A stretch of DNA of 64,000 bases from Paraburkholderia sprentiae WSM5005 (GCF_001865575.2 NZ_CP017561.2:2232001-2296000), one strand, 5' to 3'. Shown: positions 28,731 to 38,581, numbered from the stretch's first letter. Notes: generated by a model from the letters alone, not told the origin. Numbers and translations are program-made.

Positions 28731-30329
28731 ATGTTTCATCAACTACTCACACCGGTCGGCAATTCGCTTTTTCCGTCCTTCATCGTCGCCGCGCTGCCGA
28801 TCATCGTCGTGCTCGCGCTGCTCGGCTGGGCGCGCAGGCCCGCGTGGCAAGCGTCGCTCGCGGGACTGATCGTCGGTTTGATCGTGGCGATTTCCGTCTG
28901 GCAGTTTCCGGTCGGGCTCGCGTTCAATTCGGTCGCGGCCGGCGTCGTGTTCGCGATCTGGCCGGTCATGTGGATCGTATTCACGGCGATCCTGCTGTAC
29001 AACATCGCGCAGCGCTCGGGTCGCTTCGCGGCGTTCCGTCTGTGGATGATCGACAACCTGCCGAACGACCGGCGCATCGTGCTCGTCGTGGTCGGCTTTT
29101 CGTTCGGCGCGCTGCTCGAGGGCATTTCCGGATTCGGCACGCCGGTCGCGATCACGAGTTCGCTGCTGATCATGCTCGGCTTTCCAACGCTCGAGGCGCT
29201 GACCTTCACGCTGATCTTCAACACCGCGCCGGTCGCGTTCGGCGCGCTCGGCGTGCCGATCACGGTGCTCGGCGCGGTCACGCATCTGCCATCCGATATG
29301 CTCGGGAAAATGGTCGGGCGGCAATTGCCTTTCTTTGCCGTCCTGCTGCCCTTCTATGTGATCGGCGTGTACGCGGGCTTTCGCAACATGCTGCGGATCT
29401 GGCCGGTGCTGCTGGTGTCGGGCGTGAGCTTCGCGCTGACCCAGTTCGTCGTCTCGAACTTCGTGAACTACAGCCTGACCGACGTGCTGTCTTCGCTGGT
29501 TTCGCTGATTGTCACCGTCGCGTTCCTGCGCGTCTGGAAGCCCGCCGCCGATCCGAAATTCGCGGTCAACGTCGATCGCATCAGCGACGTACGTGGCAAG
29601 ATCGGCGGCGCGCAGGGCTGGTATCCGTGGATCATCGTGTCGGTCGTCGTGATCGTCTGGACGATCGCGAAGATCTTCACGATCGGCGACATCAAGGTGG
29701 CGTGGCCGGGTCTCGACAAGGCCGTGTTCATCACGCTGTACAACACGCCGTACGGCGCGATCTGGGACTTCCAACCGCTCGCGACCGGCACCGCCATCCT
29801 CGTCGCCGCGCTCATCACCGCGTTCATCGTACGGCTCTCCCCGGCGGAGTTCGGCAAGGCGATCGCCGATACGTGGGTGCAGACGCGCATCGCGATTCTG
29901 ACCGTGGCGACGATCGTCGGCCTCGCGTATCTGATGAACTACTCGGGACTCACTTATACGCTCGGTCTCGGCGCTGCGTCGGTCGGGCCGCTGTTTCCGC
30001 TCGTATCGGCGTTCCTCGGCTGGGTCGCGGTGTTCCTGTCGGGCAGCGATACGTCGGGCAACGCATTGTTCGGCAATCTGCAGGTGGTCGCGGCCAATCA
30101 GCTCAATCTGAATCCGGTGCTAATGGCCGCGACCAACTCGTCGGGCGGCGTGATGGGCAAGATGATCTCGCCACAGAACATTTCGACCGGCGTCGCGACC
30201 ACCGAGTTGAAGGGCAAGGAAGGCGTCGTGTTCGCCAAGACCTTCAAGCATTCGATTCTGCTGACGGTGCTGCTCGGCGTGCTCGTCTGGGCGCAGCAGA
30301 ACTTCCTGCAGTGGATGATTCCGCATTGA
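28731..30329 (+). CDS. lctP: L-lactate permease
   Basis: The 532-residue protein starts behind AGGAG and has 12-14 membrane helices of the LctP family. The conserved segments LLEGISGFGTPVAI, VAFGALGVPITVL, SGSDTSGNALFGNLQ and LMAATNSSGGVMGKMISPQN are all present. It imports L-lactate (and glycolate) with protons. No lactate dehydrogenase gene is adjacent. Confidence 0.95.
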   Translation: MFHQLLTPVGNSLFPSFIVAALPIIVVLALLGWARRPAWQASLAGLIVGLIVAISVWQFPVGLAFNSVAAGVVFAIWPVMWIVFTAILLYNIAQRSGRFAAFRLWMIDNLPNDRRIVLVVVGFSFGALLEGISGFGTPVAITSSLLIMLGFPTLEALTFTLIFNTAPVAFGALGVPITVLGAVTHLPSDMLGKMVGRQLPFFAVLLPFYVIGVYAGFRNMLRIWPVLLVSGVSFALTQFVVSNFVNYSLTDVLSSLVSLIVTVAFLRVWKPAADPKFAVNVDRISDVRGKIGGAQGWYPWIIVSVVVIVWTIAKIFTIGDIKVAWPGLDKAVFITLYNTPYGAIWDFQPLATGTAILVAALITAFIVRLSPAEFGKAIADTWVQTRIAILTVATIVGLAYLMNYSGLTYTLGLGAASVGPLFPLVSAFLGWVAVFLSGSDTSGNALFGNLQVVAANQLNLNPVLMAATNSSGGVMGKMISPQNISTGVATTELKGKEGVVFAKTFKHSILLTVLLGVLVWAQQNFLQWMIPH

Positions 30330-30632
30330 GGTCGCGCCGATAACGGCGCGAGGCGAACCACATCGTTTCGCACGGCCGCCCGCGTGTCGCGGGCGCCGCT
30401 TCACAGGCCGCTTCACATGCCGCTCCCACCGCCGCTGCGCCGGATCGCAATTTTTCTCACATATCCGTGACAATTGCTCGTTTGGCGCGCGCCCTCGCAG
30501 CGCTTACGATCGACGTCACCAGACGCGGCCGTCTACCGGATGTTGCCGTTTCATCCAGCACTGAAACATTCGCGCGCTCGCGCTGTTACGATGCGCTGGC
30601 GTCGCGACTCAACTGCGCGCGGCGCCATTCCA
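30330..30632. other. intergenic, no gene seen
   Basis: A perfect TCGCGCCG/CGGCGCGA hairpin at 30332-30351 directly follows lctP but lacks a T run. No other structure was recognised. Confidence 0.5.
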
Positions 30633-31559
30633 ATGAAAGCCAGAAACCTGCTGCAACTACTGATCCTCGCCGCGCTGTGGGGCGCGTCGTTCCTGTTCAT
30701 CCGCGTCGGCGTCAGCGACTTCGGCGTCGCGCCGCTGATGGCGCTGCGCGTCGGCATCGGCGCCCTCTTTCTCGCGATCGTGCTGATCGCGCGACGGCCG
30801 CTGCAACAGTCGGTCACGGTGTTGCGCGAGCGCGCGCTGCCGCTGCTGGTGGTCGGCATTCTCAATTCGGCGGCTCCGTTCTGCCTGTTCGCGTATGCGG
30901 AGCTGACGCTGTCCGCGGGCGTCACGTCGGTGATCAATGCGTGCGCGCCGCTGTGGGGCGCGCTGGTCGGCTTCCTGTGGTTGCGCGACCGGCTCAGCGC
31001 GTTGCGCACGCTGGGTCTCGTGATCGGTTTTCTCGGTGTGCTGATGCTCGTGTGGGATCAGATCGCGGCGCCGGCCGGCTCGGCCGCCTCGCCGCTTACC
31101 GTCGCGCTCGCGGCCGGCGCCGCGCTCGGCGCCACGCTGCTCTATGGCATCGCCGCCAACTACACGAAGCGTCACCTGACCGGCGTCGACGCGCTGAGCG
31201 TCGCGACCGGCACGATGATCGGCGCGACGATCGTGCTGCTGCCGCTCGCGGTGATCTACTGGCCCGCCGCTCCGATTTCGCTACGCGCGTGGGGCGCGGT
31301 GATCGCGCTCGGCGTCGCCTGTACCGGCGTCGCGTACATGCTGTTCTTCCACCTGATCGCGGTCGCCGGGCCGACACGCGCGATCACCGTGACCTTCGTG
31401 ATTCCGATCTTCGGCATTCTGTGGGGCGCGTTGTTTCTCGGCGAGACGGTGTCACCGGGGATGCTCGAAGGATGTGCGGTGATTCTGGTCGGCACCGCGT
31501 TGGCGACCGGCGTGGTCAAACGCTTGCCGTGGGTAGGAACGCGGCGCGCGGATACCTGA
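30633..31559 (+). CDS. EamA/DMT-family transporter
   Basis: From ATG 30633 the product has 308 residues and ten helices in two EamA halves (LAALWGASFLFIRVGVSDFG; AITVTFVIPIFGILWGALFL). An upstream frame to 30474 is Arg-rich and not used. It is a probable metabolite exporter of unknown substrate and ends at a bidirectional terminator shared with bamC. Confidence 0.86.
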   Translation: MKARNLLQLLILAALWGASFLFIRVGVSDFGVAPLMALRVGIGALFLAIVLIARRPLQQSVTVLRERALPLLVVGILNSAAPFCLFAYAELTLSAGVTSVINACAPLWGALVGFLWLRDRLSALRTLGLVIGFLGVLMLVWDQIAAPAGSAASPLTVALAAGAALGATLLYGIAANYTKRHLTGVDALSVATGTMIGATIVLLPLAVIYWPAAPISLRAWGAVIALGVACTGVAYMLFFHLIAVAGPTRAITVTFVIPIFGILWGALFLGETVSPGMLEGCAVILVGTALATGVVKRLPWVGTRRADT

Positions 31560-31580
31560 GTACGCGAATTTGGCCAAAAA

Positions 31581-31610
31581 AAAACCGCCCGGATTTCTCC
31601 GGGCGGTTTT
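31581..31610. terminator. bidirectional terminator between DMT gene and bamC
   Basis: AAAACCGCCCGG pairs perfectly with CCGGGCGGTTTT around a 6-base loop; A and T runs flank it on both strands. The two genes converge here. Confidence 0.92.
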
Positions 31611-31645
31611 GTCGAACCGGCGGTGTTGGCCGCGAGGCTCTCGTG

Positions 31646-32878
31646 TCAGCGTAGCTGGTCGACCATCAGGCTCATGATCTGCTTGGCCTGGGAGCTTTCG
31701 TCGAGTTGCCCCTTGTCGTCGACCACGGCCACGCGGGTCTGGTTCGGCGTCACCGCGCGTACGTTCACGCGATACTGCTTGGCGACCTTCTCCTTCTTGC
31801 CGTGGAAGACCTGGCTCCAGAAGCCCTGCTCGGCCGACGACAGATCCTTCGGATCGACGTAGCGCACAAAATACAGGCCGCGGCTCACGTCGCGGTCGTC
31901 GACCGTAAAGTTGCTGCGGTCGAGCGCGAGGCCCACGCGCAGCCATGCGCGGTCGTACGGCTCGCCGAGGGTGAGTTCGGTGGACGAAACCTGCGCCGAC
32001 GCGTTCGCCGAATCCGCGTCCGGCATCGGTTGCTGGGCCGACAGTGCGACGTTCTGCGCGGCGACCGCGGCCATCCCCGACTTCGCACCCGCCGTCGCCG
32101 CGTTCGGCGCGATCTGCGTGCCCGCCGGCGACAGTTCGGCGTTGCGCGTGCCACCCGCGTTGGCACCCGAATCGGCCCGCGAGAGCGAGACCATCAGACG
32201 CTTCAGATACTCCTGTTCAAGCGCCGGGTCATTCGGCTTGGGCTGCCATTGAGTCGACTCGTTGTTCGTGCCGGTGAGCGCCTCACGCATGCCTTTCTGG
32301 CTCACGAACACATAGGTGCCGCCGTTCGGCGCCGCTTCGAGACGGGTGCGGTACTTATTGCGCTCCGAGTTCACGTAGCTGTTGCCCATCGCCTTCGACA
32401 GCGTGTTGCGGATCAAGCCGTCGTTGATCTGCGCATGGGTTTCGTTCCAGTCGGTTTCCATCACACCCTTGTCGCGCTGGTCGACGACGAGCAGGAAGCC
32501 CTGCTCCTGCCAGAAGCGGCGGATTTGCGGCCAGGCCTGATCGGGCGTTTTATTGTCTAGCACGAGCCAGCTTTCGGTGCCGTCGCGCTGGATGTGCATG
32601 CCCTGCACGGGCGGCACGACCGCGGCCACGTCGCCGGCCGGCGCCTTGGCCTGCACCTGTTTGAGCGTGGACAGCGAGGTTTCGCCGCCCTGCGGCGGCA
32701 GCGAACGCTGATCGGACGTCTCGTCGATCATGTTCGGCGGGACGGCAAGCGATACCTGCTTCGAACGGGAGTCGCTCTTGTAGTCGATTTTGGTCGGCGA
32801 CGAGGTGCCGCAGCCGGCGACCAGACCGCCTGCCACGAGCATTGCTGCAAACCGCTTGGTGAGACGAAGATCAGTCAT
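31646..32878 (-). CDS. bamC: outer membrane protein assembly factor BamC
   Basis: From the ATG at 32878 (an AAGGA sits 9 bp upstream) the 410-residue product has a lipobox VAGC at about residue 22-25. Two helix-grip domains follow, of the BamC/NlpB type (ESWLVLDNKTPDQAWPQI near 125; LGEPYDRAWLRVGLALDRSN near 310). It is a lipoprotein partner of BamA in the outer membrane. A dapA gene, often placed upstream of bamC in relatives, is not seen here. Confidence 0.9.
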   Translation of the reverse strand: MTDLRLTKRFAAMLVAGGLVAGCGTSSPTKIDYKSDSRSKQVSLAVPPNMIDETSDQRSLPPQGGETSLSTLKQVQAKAPAGDVAAVVPPVQGMHIQRDGTESWLVLDNKTPDQAWPQIRRFWQEQGFLLVVDQRDKGVMETDWNETHAQINDGLIRNTLSKAMGNSYVNSERNKYRTRLEAAPNGGTYVFVSQKGMREALTGTNNESTQWQPKPNDPALEQEYLKRLMVSLSRADSGANAGGTRNAELSPAGTQIAPNAATAGAKSGMAAVAAQNVALSAQQPMPDADSANASAQVSSTELTLGEPYDRAWLRVGLALDRSNFTVDDRDVSRGLYFVRYVDPKDLSSAEQGFWSQVFHGKKEKVAKQYRVNVRAVTPNQTRVAVVDDKGQLDESSQAKQIMSLMVDQLR

Positions 32879-32985
32879 GTTCGGGGAATCCTTCCGCAAC
32901 GCCACGGCAAGTTCCGTGGATCAACCCAACATTTTACCGGTCCCGGCGAGGTGTGTGCAAAAACTGGGGTTTGCCCGCAAATTCT

Positions 32986-33008
32986 ATTTACCTTCCTATG
33001 AGGTAAAT
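32986..33008. promoter_or_regulatory. AT-rich perfect inverted repeat in an intergenic region
   Basis: ATTTACCT and AGGTAAAT form perfect 8-bp arms around 7 bases, in a low-GC pocket between bamC and the DUF2844 gene. A TTGACA at about 33034 could be a promoter -35 element. It may be an operator for the divergent genes. Confidence 0.45.
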
Positions 33009-33220
33009 TTAACACCCCCTAACACTTTCGAGTTGACATCGGGAGTGTGCGAGGATCTCGCCGGAGGCTTGCCGAATCAGCGCTTCCGGTCTGCATGCGG
33101 CTTGATTTTCGCGATGCCGGGCGGCCACATCCGCCGCGGTTCGCGAAGAGCACCAAAAACCGAGGCGACGTCAAACGAGTTGCCTCAATAAGAATCACGG
33201 CGCCAAACGAGGAAGGCCAC

Positions 33221-33685
33221 ATGTACAAGTCGTGTCTCAATCCAGCTGCGATCGCATCGGTTGTCGCCCTCGTCGCGTGCTGCGCGAGCGTCGGCGCGCA
33301 TGCCGAATTGGGCGGCACGATGCCGAGCCAGGCGGTGCCGGGCGCGGGCGCGCCGCGCATGCTGCTCAATGGCGCACTGCGCGAGCGCACGTGGACCGAC
33401 GCCGGCAATACGACCATCAACGAATATGCGACCAGCACCGGCCAGATCGTCGCCTACGCGTGGCAAGGCCCGACGATGCCGGATCTGCACGCGCTGCTCG
33501 GCAAATACGGCGACTCATACAAGACGGGCGCCTCGGCGGCGGCCGGCAGCGGCAATCTGCACGCGTCGCGGGTCACGCGCCCGGACGTGATCGTCGAGTC
33601 CGGCGGACCGATGCGGGGCTACGTCGGACGCGCGTGGCTGCCGGCGGCTTTGCCCGCCGGTGTCACCGCCGACGACATCCAGTAA
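33221..33685 (+). CDS. DUF2844 secreted protein
   Basis: From ATG 33221, behind AGGAAGG, the 154-residue product has a signal peptide ending near AHAE. A DUF2844 domain follows: GRTMP-like GGTMPSQAVPG, TINEYATSTGQIVAYAWQGP, MPDLHALLGKY. The family is nearly always next to a DUF3443 gene, as here (76 bp), so the two are probably one unit. Function is unknown. Confidence 0.88.
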   Translation: MYKSCLNPAAIASVVALVACCASVGAHAELGGTMPSQAVPGAGAPRMLLNGALRERTWTDAGNTTINEYATSTGQIVAYAWQGPTMPDLHALLGKYGDSYKTGASAAAGSGNLHASRVTRPDVIVESGGPMRGYVGRAWLPAALPAGVTADDIQ

Positions 33686-33761
33686 CGCGTGCGCTCCGCA
33701 CGCGTTGCGCGCACCCCGCGCACCCTTCACGCCTGAGATCCATCCGACGGACCGCCACGCC

Positions 33762-35039
33762 ATGAAATCCGCCCTGCGTTTGCATGCCCTGCTTCTCTTC
33801 GGCTGCGCGGCCCTCGTCGGCTGCGGCGGCGGAGGCGGCAGTTCCCCGGCCAGCTCGCCGGGCTCGTCCGGCTCGGGCTCGACGCCGTCAACGATTACGC
33901 CGACCTCGACGAGCAGTGCCACAAGCCCGTCGAACACGACGCAGAGCACCAACGTACCGCAATCGACGATGGCCAATGTGCAGCCGGTCACGGTCGGCGT
34001 ATCGCCAGGCAACACCCGCAACATGCTGACGACGAGCGTCACCGTCTGCGAGGCCGGCACCAGCCACTGCGCGACGATCGACAATATCCAGGTCGACACC
34101 GGCTCGAACGGCCTGCGCATCCTCGCGTCGGCGCTGCCTACGACCCTGTCGCTGCCGGCCATCACCGCGGGCAGCGGCGCGAGCGCCGAGTGCGCGGTGT
34201 TCGGCAGTGGCTACGCGTGGGGCGCGATCCGCACCGCGGATGTTCGTATGGCGGGCCAACAGGCGTCATCGATTCCGATCCAGGTGATCGCCGATACCGC
34301 GCTGCCCGCCGCGCCCACCGATTGCGCCAACTCCGGCGCGTCGCTGCTCACGGTGTCGAGCCTCCATTCGAATGGCATCCTCGGCGTCGGTCTGTTTCCG
34401 GTCGACTGCGGCAGCGGCTGCTCGAGTTCGGCGTTGCCGCGCTGGTACTACAGCTGCTCGACGAGCGGCTGCACCGCGACCGCGCAGCCGCTCGCGCAGC
34501 AGGTGACCAATCCGGTCAGCAGCTTCCCGATCGACAACAACGGCGTCGTCATCGACCTGCCGGCCGTCGCCGATGCGGGCGCGGCCAGCGCGTCGGGCTC
34601 GCTGATCTTCGGCATCGGCACCCAGGCGAACAACACGCTGACGAGCACGAACGTCCTCAAGGCAAACTCGGCGACCGGCTATGTGACGACGACCTCGGGA
34701 GGCCAGACTTATGCGGTGAGCTATCTCGACAGCGGCTCGAACGGCCTGTTCTTCCACTCGACGCAGTTCCCGTTGTGCGGCTTCTGGTACTGCCCGACTT
34801 CGACGCTGTCGGCGAGCGCGTCGATCACTGGCATCGATGGCGCGTCGAGCACGGTGTCGTTCGACATCGGCAATTCGAGCACGCTGTTCGCGTCGTCGAA
34901 CAATGCGTTCGACAATCTCGCCGGCAATGCGAGTCAGGGCTTCGGCTGGGGCTTGCCATTCTTTTACGGCAAACGCATTTACACGGCGATTGCGGCGCGC
35001 GATACGTCGGCCGGCCAGGGGCCGTATTACGCGTTCTGA
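33762..35039 (+). CDS. DUF3443 lipoprotein with aspartic-protease-like motifs
   Basis: The 425-residue protein has lipobox LVGC at about residue 21, followed by a Ser/Thr/Pro-rich linker to about residue 70. The DUF3443 body contains IDNIQVDTGSNGLRI and SYLDSGSNGLFFHS, two Asp-Thr/Ser-Gly motifs in similar settings, as in the two lobes of pepsin-like enzymes. Cys-rich loops (DCGSGCSSSALPRWYYSC) lie between. It follows the DUF2844 gene. Peptidase activity is an inference from the motifs. Confidence 0.86.
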   Translation: MKSALRLHALLLFGCAALVGCGGGGGSSPASSPGSSGSGSTPSTITPTSTSSATSPSNTTQSTNVPQSTMANVQPVTVGVSPGNTRNMLTTSVTVCEAGTSHCATIDNIQVDTGSNGLRILASALPTTLSLPAITAGSGASAECAVFGSGYAWGAIRTADVRMAGQQASSIPIQVIADTALPAAPTDCANSGASLLTVSSLHSNGILGVGLFPVDCGSGCSSSALPRWYYSCSTSGCTATAQPLAQQVTNPVSSFPIDNNGVVIDLPAVADAGAASASGSLIFGIGTQANNTLTSTNVLKANSATGYVTTTSGGQTYAVSYLDSGSNGLFFHSTQFPLCGFWYCPTSTLSASASITGIDGASSTVSFDIGNSSTLFASSNNAFDNLAGNASQGFGWGLPFFYGKRIYTAIAARDTSAGQGPYYAF

Positions 35040-35083
35040 GGTGGATTGGGTGGATGCGCAGCGCGCGCGTGGCGATCGCGAAC

Positions 35084-35533
35084 TCAGCCGGCCGCGCTAG
35101 CCGGTTGCGGGACCGGCGTGGCGAGCTTCGCCGGCGCGAGCCAGCGGAAAACGTCCAGCTCTTCGCCGTGGAACGTACATTCGGCGGCGGCGGGTGTGCT
35201 GAGCTTGTTCGGCTCGGCCGGCTTCGCGGCCACCTTGACGTCCGACGCCGACGCCGCGAGCGGCGCGGAAGCCGCGAGCGTCGCGGAAGCCGCCACCTCG
35301 GATGCGCTGACCAGATGCTCGATCGATCCCTCCACCACGACGCGCGAGCCGCGAATCGCGGCCCCGCGATGCGTGACCCGCAGCGTATCGGACGACATCG
35401 CCGACGGCGCCTCCGCCAGCTTGCTGCGCATCAATTGCTCGCATGCGCTCGAGTTCCGCGTGGCCATCGTGCAGGCCGCCAGCAGCGCCGCTGCGCTCGC
35501 GATACAGGCGATTGAGAGGATGCGGATCTTCAT
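35084..35533 (-). CDS. hypothetical lipoprotein
   Basis: The 149-residue protein has a signal peptide with lipobox LAAC at about residue 21. A short conserved-looking region follows (SACEQLMRSKLAEAPS), then an Ala/Ser-rich spacer (SEVAASATLAASAPLAASAS) and a C-terminal AECTFHGEELDVFRW. No family was recognised. It converges on the DUF3443 gene. Confidence 0.68.
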   Translation of the reverse strand: MKIRILSIACIASAAALLAACTMATRNSSACEQLMRSKLAEAPSAMSSDTLRVTHRGAAIRGSRVVVEGSIEHLVSASEVAASATLAASAPLAASASDVKVAAKPAEPNKLSTPAAAECTFHGEELDVFRWLAPAKLATPVPQPASAAG

Positions 35534-35738
35534 CGATGTTCCGTTGTTTTAGGCGTCGGTCATTGTAGCTCACGCCCTCGCCGCGCGGCTCCGCGGCTCC
35601 CTGCCGCTTGACCTGCACGCGGCGCATCGGCATCGTGTTGGCCGCCGCGCCGTCGATGGCGCAGCCGGCCGCCGGTTAGGCCACGTGGCGCGGCAAATTC
35701 CAAGCAACGCTTCCCCCAGTAACGACCCCGGCTTTTCC

Positions 35739-36365
35739 ATGCTTAGCCTCGTCCTGCTCGCGATCGTCGCCTACGCCGCGACCAATATCGACAATCTGTT
35801 CGTGCTGCTCGGCTTTATGACCGAAGCGGGCGCCCAGCGGCGCCACGTGGTGGCGGGACAGTACGCGGGATCTCTGATCCTCGTTGCCGCCGCGCTCGTG
35901 CTCGCGGCCTTGCTTACTCACCTGCCGGCCGGTTATGTGGGCCTGCTCGGCTTGCTGCCGATCGTGGTCGGCTTCCACAAGGGATGGCAGCGCTTCGGTC
36001 CCGGCCATGCACAGCGCAACGCCAGCGAGGCTAGCGAGGACAGTCAAACGAACGTTCCGCCATCCATTCGCGGCTCATCGAGCTGGACCGTCGCGAGCGT
36101 TGCAATCGCCAACGGCTCGGACAACCTCGCGGTCTACGTGCCGCTGTACGCGAGTCATACGCCCGCCGGGAACGCGCTGGTTTCGCTCGTGTTCATCGTC
36201 ATGATCGGACTGTGGTGCGCGGGCGCGGCATGGCTCGTCGATCATCCGTTGCTCGGCGCGCCGGTCCGGCGGTACGGCTCGGCGCTGCTGCCGCCGATCC
36301 TGCTCGCGATAGGCGTATCGGTGATCGTGAACAACGATACGCTACGGCTTTTGTTCGGCGGGTGA
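35739..36365 (+). CDS. CadD-like cadmium/cation resistance transporter
   Basis: The 208-residue membrane protein begins at 35739 (ATG), with AYAATNIDNLFVLLGFM near the start and TVASVAIANGSDNLAVYVPLY in the middle. These two N-x-DN motifs are typical of the CadD/LysE-like group. Five to six helices are predicted. Export of cadmium or a related ion is inferred from the family. It is monocistronic. Confidence 0.83.
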   Translation: MLSLVLLAIVAYAATNIDNLFVLLGFMTEAGAQRRHVVAGQYAGSLILVAAALVLAALLTHLPAGYVGLLGLLPIVVGFHKGWQRFGPGHAQRNASEASEDSQTNVPPSIRGSSSWTVASVAIANGSDNLAVYVPLYASHTPAGNALVSLVFIVMIGLWCAGAAWLVDHPLLGAPVRRYGSALLPPILLAIGVSVIVNNDTLRLLFGG

Positions 36366-36551
36366 GCAATGCGGGGGCCGGTCGAAGCACTGGCCGGGCG
36401 TCGAAGAAACTTCGCTACCCTTTTCATCTTCGGTTCTGCTCGGTGAATCGACGACGCCTCGTGACGTCAGCCATTGCGGCCGCATGCCCGCGTCTGCAAC
36501 CGGGCATGCCGCAGCCCGCGCTGACTCGGCCCTTGACGCACTCTCAATAAT

Positions 36552-36656
36552 ATGGTCCCATTGCGCACTATGTACCGCGCCCAGACCACCCTATCGCTAC
36601 TACTAGCCCGCTCTACCGGGCTAGGTCTGCTGCTGCGCGCGTCCGCTTCTCTCTGA
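36552..36656 (+). CDS. leuA leader peptide (leucine-rich attenuator peptide)
   Basis: A 34-codon open frame lies 116 bp before leuA. Ten codons are leucine, and five of these are CTA, a codon rare in this GC-rich DNA; three are consecutive at codons 16-18, with others at 14 and 24. Three CTG follow. A second ATG at codon 7 could also be the start, leaving 28 residues. A TAGCCCG/CGGGCTA hairpin (36604-36623) overlaps the leucine codons. Ribosome stalling at these codons when leucine-tRNA is scarce would control leuA. Confidence 0.72.
   Translation: MVPLRTMYRAQTTLSLLLARSTGLGLLLRASASL
36604..36623 (+). promoter_or_regulatory. candidate attenuator hairpin in the leuA leader
   Basis: Seven-base arms TAGCCCG and CGGGCTA pair perfectly around CTCTAC, inside the leader peptide frame just after the CTA triplet. 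It would be disrupted by a ribosome stalled on leucine codons. The matching terminator could not be located with confidence. Confidence 0.45.
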
Positions 36657-36772
36657 TACACCGAAGCATCGCTTGAATCCCCAGTAACTGACCCAGCCCC
36701 GGTTTCCGACCGGCGGCCCAGCATCGCGTTTTCGTCGTCCGGTCGACACCCGTTCCACGGTTCCTCCCTCGG

Positions 36773-38488
36773 ATGATGAAAATGTTGAAAAACCCTGCTA
36801 CCAAGTACCGTTCGTTCAAACCGATCGATTTGGCCGATCGCCAGTGGCCGTCGCGCACCATCACGCGCGCGCCGATCTGGATGAGCACCGACCTGCGCGA
36901 CGGCAACCAGGCGCTGTTCGAGCCGATGAACGCCGAGCGCAAGATGCGCATGTTCAAGACGCTGGTACACATCGGCTTCAAGGAAATCGAAGTCGCGTTT
37001 CCATCGGCATCGCAGACCGATTTCAACTTCGTGCGCGAGCTGATCGAGGGCGGCCACATTCCCGACGACGTGACGATCGAAGTGCTCACGCAGGCGCGCG
37101 ACGATCTGATCGAGCGTACTTTCGAATCGTTGCGCGGCGCCCCCCGCGCGATCGTCCATCTGTACAACGCGACCGCGCCGGAATTCCGCAAGATCGTGTT
37201 CGGCCTCGAAAAGAGCGGCGTGATCGAACTCGCGCAGAAGGCCGCGCGCACGATGAAGCGCCTCGCCGACGCACAGCCGCAAACGCACTTCACGCTGCAA
37301 TACAGCCCCGAAGTGTTCAGCGGCACCGAGCTCGAATTCGCGAAGGAAGTTTGCGACGCGGTGTTCGACATCTGGCAACCGACGCCCGAGCACAAGGCGA
37401 TCGTCAATCTGCCGGCCACCGTCGAAATGGCCACGCCGAACGTCTACGCGGACCAGATCGAATGGATGCACCGCAATCTTGCGCGGCGCGATTCGCTGAT
37501 CGTCTCCGTCCACCCGCATAACGACCGCGGCACGGCCGTCGCCGCCGCTGAGCTCGCGGTGATGGCGGGCGCCGATCGCGTCGAAGGTTGTTTGTTCGGC
37601 AACGGCGAGCGCACCGGCAACGTCGACATCGTCACGCTCGCATTGAATCTGTACACGCAGGGCGTCGATCCCGAGCTCGATTTCTCGAACATCAACGAAG
37701 TCGCGCGCACGGCCGAGGAATGCACGCAGTTGCCGGTGCATCCGCGTCATCCGTATGTCGGCGATCTCGTCTTCACCGCGTTCTCGGGCTCACACCAGGA
37801 CGCAATCAAGAAAGGCTTCGCCGTGCAGAAGCCGGACGCGATCTGGGAAGTGCCGTACATGCCGATCGATCCGAGCGACCTCGGCCGCACCTACGACTCG
37901 GTGATTCGCGTGAACAGCCAGTCGGGCAAGGGCGGTATCGCGTACCTGCTCGAGCAGAGCTACGGCGTCGTGTTGCCGCGCCGTTTGCAGGTCGATTTCA
38001 GCTCGTCGGTGCAACGTTGCACCGACGAGAGCGGCCAGGAAGTCACGCCCGTGCAGATCTGGGAACTGTTCCAGCAGGAATACGTGCGCACGGCGGCACC
38101 GGTCCGCTATATCAGCCACAGCCTGTCCGAGGCGGACGGCCGCGAGCACATCAAGCTCAATGTCGAAATCAACGGCACGCCGCGCGTGCTGACGGGCGCC
38201 GGCAACGGCCCGCTCGATGCGCTGATGCACGCCTTCGACGTGCCGGTGCGCATTCAGCACTACGAGGAACGCGCGCTCACGCAGGGCGCCGATGCGCGCG
38301 CGATCGCGATCGCCGAAATGGCCGGCGCCGATGTGGCCGGCAGCGCGTTCGGCGTCGGTGTCGATGCGAACCTGATCACCGCGTCGATTCGCGCGGTGAT
38401 CAGCGGTGTCAACCGCGCCTATGCACGCGTGAACGCGGACGCCCAGCAGCGCTTTTTCGACGCCGCGCTGAGCGACGCGACGGTGTGA
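36773..38488 (+). CDS. leuA: 2-isopropylmalate synthase
   Basis: The 571-residue enzyme condenses acetyl-CoA with 2-ketoisovalerate, the first committed step to leucine. It has the HMG-like TIM barrel motifs [15 protein letters not shown] (residue 40s), the metal-site [12 protein letters not shown] and a C-terminal regulatory LeuA_dimer domain. The length fits the long LeuA subclass. A leucine leader lies upstream and a strong terminator downstream. Confidence 0.96.
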   Translation: MMKMLKNPATKYRSFKPIDLADRQWPSRTITRAPIWMSTDLRDGNQALFEPMNAERKMRMFKTLVHIGFKEIEVAFPSASQTDFNFVRELIEGGHIPDDVTIEVLTQARDDLIERTFESLRGAPRAIVHLYNATAPEFRKIVFGLEKSGVIELAQKAARTMKRLADAQPQTHFTLQYSPEVFSGTELEFAKEVCDAVFDIWQPTPEHKAIVNLPATVEMATPNVYADQIEWMHRNLARRDSLIVSVHPHNDRGTAVAAAELAVMAGADRVEGCLFGNGERTGNVDIVTLALNLYTQGVDPELDFSNINEVARTAEECTQLPVHPRHPYVGDLVFTAFSGSHQDAIKKGFAVQKPDAIWEVPYMPIDPSDLGRTYDSVIRVNSQSGKGGIAYLLEQSYGVVLPRRLQVDFSSSVQRCTDESGQEVTPVQIWELFQQEYVRTAAPVRYISHSLSEADGREHIKLNVEINGTPRVLTGAGNGPLDALMHAFDVPVRIQHYEERALTQGADARAIAIAEMAGADVAGSAFGVGVDANLITASIRAVISGVNRAYARVNADAQQRFFDAALSDATV

Positions 38489-38549
38489 GGCCGCGGTCTG
38501 CCGCGTTGAACCTGCGGCGCGCCGCGGGTTAGCCGGGCTGACAGCAACA

Positions 38550-38581
38550 AACAAGGGGCGTCTCGACGCCCCTTGTTTTTT
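38550..38581 (+). terminator. leuA terminator
   Basis: AACAAGGGGCGT pairs with ACGCCCCTTGTT around CTCG and is followed by TTTT. Confidence 0.92.

Noticed and set aside
35714..36688. CCCCAGTAAC present both before the CadD-like gene (35714-35723) and before leuA (36679-36688)
   Set aside because: Ten identical bases in similar positions may be chance. No wider shared structure was found.
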